Below are positions 60,486 to 64,000 of a stretch of DNA of 64,000 nt, one piece after another. The DNA is from Ficedula albicollis (lineage: Eukaryota; Chordata; Aves; Passeriformes; Muscicapidae). The notes below the pieces were generated by a model. That model saw only the letters and a list, made by a program, of their open reading frames with translations. It did no database searches and was not told the DNA's origin. How positions within the stretch are numbered: the first letter of the stretch is position 1; each line of letters opens with the position of its first letter. The position numbers and the translations under genes are program-made. Location: positions 10,576,746 through 10,640,745 of the forward strand of contig NC_021686.1 of assembly GCF_000247815.1 (NCBI RefSeq), read 5' to 3'.

Positions 60486-63409
60486 TCCTTCCCCAAATAA
60501 CAAGCAACAACAAAAACACAAAGTCACATCCTTATTCCTGTCTCCTAAAACTGAGGCAGGGGCATTAGGAAAAGGTGCATTTGCAAACCCACAGAATTAG
60601 ATTTGCTAGGACACATTGAAGAGTCAAAAGGGTAAAAAAGCCAACTGAGAGCACTAAGTATGCACATGTGGGAAAACACTATAAAAACTGGGCTTGAGAA
60701 GCCACACAGTTAAATGTTGATTCATCCTCATCCCTTTCCTTCTCGTCTGTCTTTTCTCTCATAATGGGAGCAGTCTCTCTAAAATATTTCACCGTATCTT
60801 TCAGTCGTGATTAAAGAACCTTGCTGCCCACCCTAAACCCATGTTTGAGAGCTTTAAGAGCAAAGTTTTGTCATAATGTAAAGGGTCAAATAGTTCCCCT
60901 CTCCCTTTACTCATTTACCCCGTGGTAAATTTGGGTCATTCCCAACCTCTGACAGGCACAAGGGCTTCTTTGCCTATTGAGGCTGTACCAAAACAGCCAA
61001 TAAAGTTTGTCAAGGCCTCCCCTCTCTTTGCTGGGAGGGAGGGAACCACACTGACTGAGAAACTGTCTGGGATTTGGGCACTTCCCTTCCTCTTCCTTTC
61101 AGAAGTGTTTTGATTAAACTAGTAAAACCATTCATTCTCTCTATTACTCTTTAACTTTATTTTTGTTACTTCTAGACAGCTTGGAACACCCTTTCCTAGG
61201 TAACATTCACTAAATCTGTCTCAGAAGCCAAACCTGCTGCTTCCCTGCACCCAAGTGACAGCAACACTCCTGTGCAGGCAGATTTGGCATCGCCTGGGGA
61301 GCACCAAAGAACTCACCCACCTCCATTCCTCTGCCCCCTGGTTGTGGAAGGTGCCATGCCCCAGCTGGGAATGATCGCTGCCTCACTCCCCATGGCTCTC
61401 AGTCAGGAAGTGCCATCCCTGAGCCCCTGAGCTGGGGACAGGGAATGCTGTGGGGACACTCTGTGGCCTCCCCATAGCAGTGGTTTAAGGGTGCTGACTG
61501 AAAGCATCCGCTGTGGCCGGGCAGCTGTCCAAGCACGTTGCCTGCAAGCTCAGTTGCACTTCCACAGGGATCACCAACTCCTGGATCGCCAACCCTGATT
61601 GCAGCAGGCAAAATCCTAAAGCAGAGAAACTGCCCTTAAAGCTTGTTCCCTCTCTAGTTGTTCACAGCAGGGATAAATAAGGCCTCATCTATAATCACCT
61701 AAAACCATCACATGATTCCTGCTCTGGCAGTACAACAGCTGAGCACGCTGCAGGATACACAGCAACACACATTGGTGATGCACCATTACACACTTCCCCA
61801 GTGCAAGCCCTGTTGAAATGCTGCCATCAAATTATTTCAACTGATCAAAGCAGGGGAAAAAATAGAATATTAAAGCCCCAGATAACAAATTAATAAGAAT
61901 AAAAGCATGTAGGTGAGAATTAAGAAGGCATTAACATTCTGATGGCATCTGCTGCCTAAATTAAACTACAGGGAGAAAAAAAAAAAGAGTTCAGCTGACG
62001 CTCAGGATCAGGACGAATAGTTCTCAAATGGAAATTACAGTTTTGAAAATTATGTACCAAAAAAGGATCCAAATTAGGACATTTCTGATTTGTGAAGTTC
62101 TTTCTCCAGGTGGGGATCTCAGGCTTGACTGGAGGGCTGGCAACATGATTGGCAAGATGCTGGAGTCGCTCAGTTCCTGTATCCCACAGCAGGACCAAAC
62201 TGGCCCAGAGCCCAGCTGGGACAGTGTCTTGTCACTTCTCTGATCCCTCTGGGGCTCTGTCCCTTTTTGGACTTGGACCATATGGATATGGTGTGTAAAG
62301 TGTGTTTCATTTGTGCAGACACCATCTTGGAAAAAGAGGAGGAATTAGGCCTGGATTTCCAAAGAAGCTCAGTGCTAAATTATGTGAATAACTGCACCAG
62401 TAATTTACATGAGCAGTTACTGTGACAACTAATAGTGAACAACTTAAGTAGCCAGTTGAGCATGTAATGACCTGAGTTATATGCACCATCATGTCTCTTT
62501 GGCACACCAAATTAGGTGTGCATACACATTTTGCATGCCCTGAAGGACTTCTACCTCAGCAACGAGCCTTAATTTCACAGCACAAGCCTGATCTCAGCAG
62601 CCTAGCACAGCACAGCCAGTTTATGCAATGCAAAGAACTGGCACAAACTCCATGGCCCAGGTCAGAACGGATCCTCAGACAGCTAATTAATTTTTACTGC
62701 TCCTTTGTGAACTGTAAATTACCCTTCATTTCCTAGATTTCTGTCCCATTTTTTGCCTGCCTTTCTCTAGTGAAGCAGTAAAAAGGGAAAAGTGCCAATA
62801 ATGGGCTCTCGTTGTGATAAAAGCAGCCACGATTCACTCACGCTTTGAACAATGCTCTGCTTATGACCAGAATATAAAGGCAATTGGGTTTCAAGAAACT
62901 GTCCAGAGATAATGACTTTTCCTGTAGATGGGAGGATAGGAGGAATATTTTATAAAAAGAGGGGCGGGAGAAGTGTCTGGTTTCGCAGGACAAACACAGC
63001 CAAGTTCCTCTCCTGCAGAGGGTTAAAAACAAGATAAATGTTCTTCACTTAGAGACCAAGTTCATCAGTATTTTCTGCACAAAAGAGAAGGGAAACTGCT
63101 TACAAGGCTGAACTGCCAACAGCCTCCCCTTCTCATTCAGACAGGAAAGAAGAGCCTCTTCCCAAGAAAGAGTGACCTTCAAACCACACACACACATCCC
63201 CCCGGTGTCTTCTGAGAGCAGCCCCTGAGCGAACGGTGCTGGAGCAAGGACGGGCGGGGTTTTTTAGTACTGCTGTGACCCTGTGCAAAGACTAAAGCTG
63301 CTGATTCCACTGAACGCAAAAAGCAACACCCTGCCAAGAAGAGATCTACCAGTGTATACAATCCTGCAAGCCGTGATTCCAGTCTATGTTCTCTGCTGAT
63401 GTCACTGTT
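60486..63409. other. AT-richer gene-free sequence
   Basis: About 2.9 kb in which I recognise no exon, RNA gene or transposon. Confidence 0.45.
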
Positions 63410-63575
63410 CACAGAATCATAGAATGGTTTGGGTTGGGAGGGACCTTAAGCTCACCTCATTCCAGCCCCTGCCATGGGTGAGGACACCTTCCACTATCCC
63501 AGGTTGCTCCAAGCCTCATCCCACCTGACCTTGAACATTTCAAGCACGGGGCAGCCACAGCTTCTCTGGGCAACA
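63410..63575 (-). mobile_element. CR1 LINE 3' end relic
   Basis: A reverse-oriented tail: 'CACAGAATCATAGAATGG', GTTTGGGTTGGGAGGGACC, CTCATTCCAGCCCCTGCC, ACACCTTCCACTATCCC and 'GGGGCAGCCACAGCTTCTC'. It is among the better preserved tails here. Confidence 0.9.
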
Positions 63576-64000
63576 AAATTAATCTAAACCTTTTACCTGC
63601 AGCCACACACTGATCAGAGGCAGAAGCAGCTGCAGGGAAGAGATCACAACGCACCTGAGATGAACTTTGCACTGCTGAAATTCAGGACAGATTCAGCATT
63701 ATGAGACTCACTTCACCCTTGTGTCAGGACACCAGCATTTGCATTAAACCCATAAATAACAAAAAGGTATTACTGGAATTTTCATGTGGTTGCATCTACC
63801 AAATGCTCCTTGAAAGGCCACGGCCACAAGAACATACAGAAGATCTCCGGGTCCCAGCTGTTGGGATGCTGCAGGGATGAGAACACAGCACTGCTGGGGT
63901 GCATTTATGGGGCCTTCAGCATATGAGATACTTTTATTGCAAAACACGGCATTCCTCAGCTCTGACGGAGCCTCTTTTATCTCCGTGGCAGATTCCTGAG
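63576..64000. other. unique sequence to window end
   Basis: No gene is recognised in the last 425 bases. A gene cut by the window edge cannot be excluded. Confidence 0.35.

Overview
This is vertebrate nuclear DNA, almost certainly from a bird. The evidence is a single-exon potassium-channel gene whose collapsed residue numbering matches the chicken Kir2.2 structure numbering, plus nine eroded pieces that resemble the 3' ends of avian-type CR1 LINEs. The only gene I can support is KCNJ12 (Kir2.2, strong inward rectifier K+ channel), on the + strand. Its coding exon is at 16548-18443, and a long AT-rich 3' UTR probably runs to about 22.9 kb.

Layout. Positions 1-16.4 kb are upstream of, or intronic to, KCNJ12. 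They hold a CR1 tail, two very long perfect microsatellites ((ATTCC)n at 1251-2315 and (GGAA)n at 12797-14255), CpG-rich patches, several short local tandem duplications and two weak candidate 5' exons. Positions 16.39-22.95 kb hold the KCNJ12 terminal exon. A GC-rich patch with a TATA box lies at 26.28-26.72 kb. From 28.5 kb to the end there is no recognisable coding exon, only CR1 relics, short repeats and unique sequence.

The dominant oddity is five pure poly-C runs (167, 578, 80, 783 and 874 bases). Three lie between direct duplications of flanking sequence (190, 32 and 30 bp) and two lie between poly-A runs. I read all five as assembly or gap-filling errors. One falls in KCNJ12 immediately after the selectivity filter. 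It keeps the reading frame, so the window appears to encode a 631-residue channel with 192 prolines. Removing the poly-C and one copy of the 32-bp duplication gives a normal 429-residue Kir2.2 in which every key residue falls at its known position.

I did not find a previously undescribed biological system. The most useful results are the corrected reading of KCNJ12, the assembly-error signature, and a few regulatory candidates: an RFX X-box, a TATA/MARE promoter patch and the long GGAA tract upstream of the channel exon.
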